This document shows, one piece after another, positions 12,256 through 12,710 of a stretch of 12,710 nucleotides of DNA. Source of the DNA: an uncultured Oscillospiraceae bacterium. Lineage in GTDB: Bacteria > Bacillota_A > Clostridia > Oscillospirales > Oscillospiraceae. The notes under the pieces were generated by a model. The model did no database searches and was not told the DNA's origin. It saw nothing but the letters and a program-made list of their open reading frames with translations. Location: contig CALWWO010000104.1 in the NCBI GenBank assembly GCA_944385265.1, positions 1 to 12,710 of the forward strand. Reading direction: 5' to 3'. How positions within the stretch are numbered: the stretch's first letter is position 1; every line of letters begins with the position of its first letter. A program made the position numbers and the translations under genes.

Positions 12256-12710
12256 TATCCCTCCTCACTGCTTTGGCTGTTTTACCGTATTTGCTCCTCA
12301 TTTTAGGATTGACCAGCATGCACAGAATGTCCGACACGATGCTAAGCAGCATGAGAAGCGCCGCTATGACGATAACGCACCCCAATATAACGTGTTGATT
12401 CCTGTTTGAGACTGCGTTTACAAGATATGAGCCGATACCGGCAACAGCGAAAAAGTTTTCCACAACGAGTGTGCTGCAAAACATTTGAGCGACAAGATTG
12501 TTTATAGTGGATATGATAGGGGTCAAAGAATTTTTCAGGATATGCTTATATATGATATCGCGTCTTTTGAGCCCTTTTGCCTGAAGCGCCGTTATATATT
12601 GATGATCCAAGACTTCGACTATAGCGGAGCGCGTCATACGCGCAAGCAGCGAAATGCCGCCGATGGATAAAACAATGGTGGGCATGATGTATCCTGCGCC
12701 GCTGGAAAGT
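12242..12710 (-). CDS. oppB: Peptide-type ABC transporter permease (OppB/DppB), 5' end outside the window
   Basis: Only the C-terminal 155 or so residues are present; the frame is open to the window edge at 12710. The ATG at 12685 is internal, because residues just upstream (LSSGAGYI) and the following MPTIVLSIGGISLLARMTRS fit the middle of a DppB-type permease. The EAA loop is visible as YITALQAKGLKRRDIIYKHI followed by LKNSLTPIIS. VVENFFAVAGIGSYLVNAVS and the last two membrane helices follow, the usual end of the family. Full-length members have about 310 residues, so roughly half is missing. It is the most upstream gene of the operon in view; a solute-binding protein gene may lie beyond it. 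The opp name is by family only. Confidence 0.92.
   Translation of the reverse strand, partial: LSSGAGYIMPTIVLSIGGISLLARMTRSAIVEVLDHQYITALQAKGLKRRDIIYKHILKNSLTPIISTINNLVAQMFCSTLVVENFFAVAGIGSYLVNAVSNRNQHVILGCVIVIAALLMLLSIVSDILCMLVNPKMRSKYGKTAKAVRRDNVEA

Overview
The window reads as chromosomal DNA from a low-to-mid GC Firmicute, most likely an anaerobic gut-type member of the Clostridia. The grounds are strong AGGAGG-type ribosome binding sites before most genes, near-consensus sigma-A promoters, an Oscillospiraceae-style Ser/Glu/Asp-rich lipoprotein, a COG2509 flavoprotein, a PRK06851-type ATPase and a CoA-acylating aldehyde dehydrogenase. The taxonomic call is inference. I see no tRNA, rRNA, CRISPR array, insertion sequence or phage gene, and no gene-free stretch longer than about 300 bases.

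Layout. (1) 1-1703, plus strand: one CoA-acylating aldehyde dehydrogenase gene with a perfect TTGACA-17-TATAAT promoter and a strong terminator. (2) 1811-3107, minus strand: an apparent three-gene operon, TM2-domain membrane protein, DUF2752 membrane protein, DUF6591-like lipoprotein. It is transcribed divergently from a plus-strand XRE-type regulator gene (3272-3604). The intergenic region holds overlapping divergent promoters and three copies of an AACTRTAYARGC element, so the regulator probably controls itself and the membrane operon. (3) 3739-4200, plus strand: a TspO/MBR tryptophan-rich sensory protein, convergent with and overlapping the next unit by 9 bp. (4) 6917-4192, minus strand: a membrane-anchored GH25 lysozyme gene and a COG2509 FAD-dependent oxidoreductase gene, overlapping by 8 nt and read from a good promoter at 6889-6917. 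(5) 8280-6923, minus strand: a single gene for a PRK06851-family P-loop ATPase. Its promoter is preceded by five TTTTGCA-like boxes at 21-22 bp steps, and its terminator lies at 6923-6959. (6) 12710-8298, minus strand: the 3' part of an opp/dpp peptide-type ABC importer operon (permease B truncated by the window edge, permease C, ATPases D and F), apparently ending with a NudC-like Nudix hydrolase gene and a terminator.

How the genes work together. The opp/dpp block is one importer: two permeases form the channel and two ATPases drive it. The solute-binding protein is not in the window. The TM2/DUF2752/lipoprotein/XRE block looks like a small regulated cell-envelope module without an assigned function. 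The GH25 and COG2509 genes are coupled in translation, although their predicted activities have no obvious link. The two regulatory signals most worth following are the XRE operator cluster (3172-3259) and the helically phased box array upstream of the ATPase (8187-8280).
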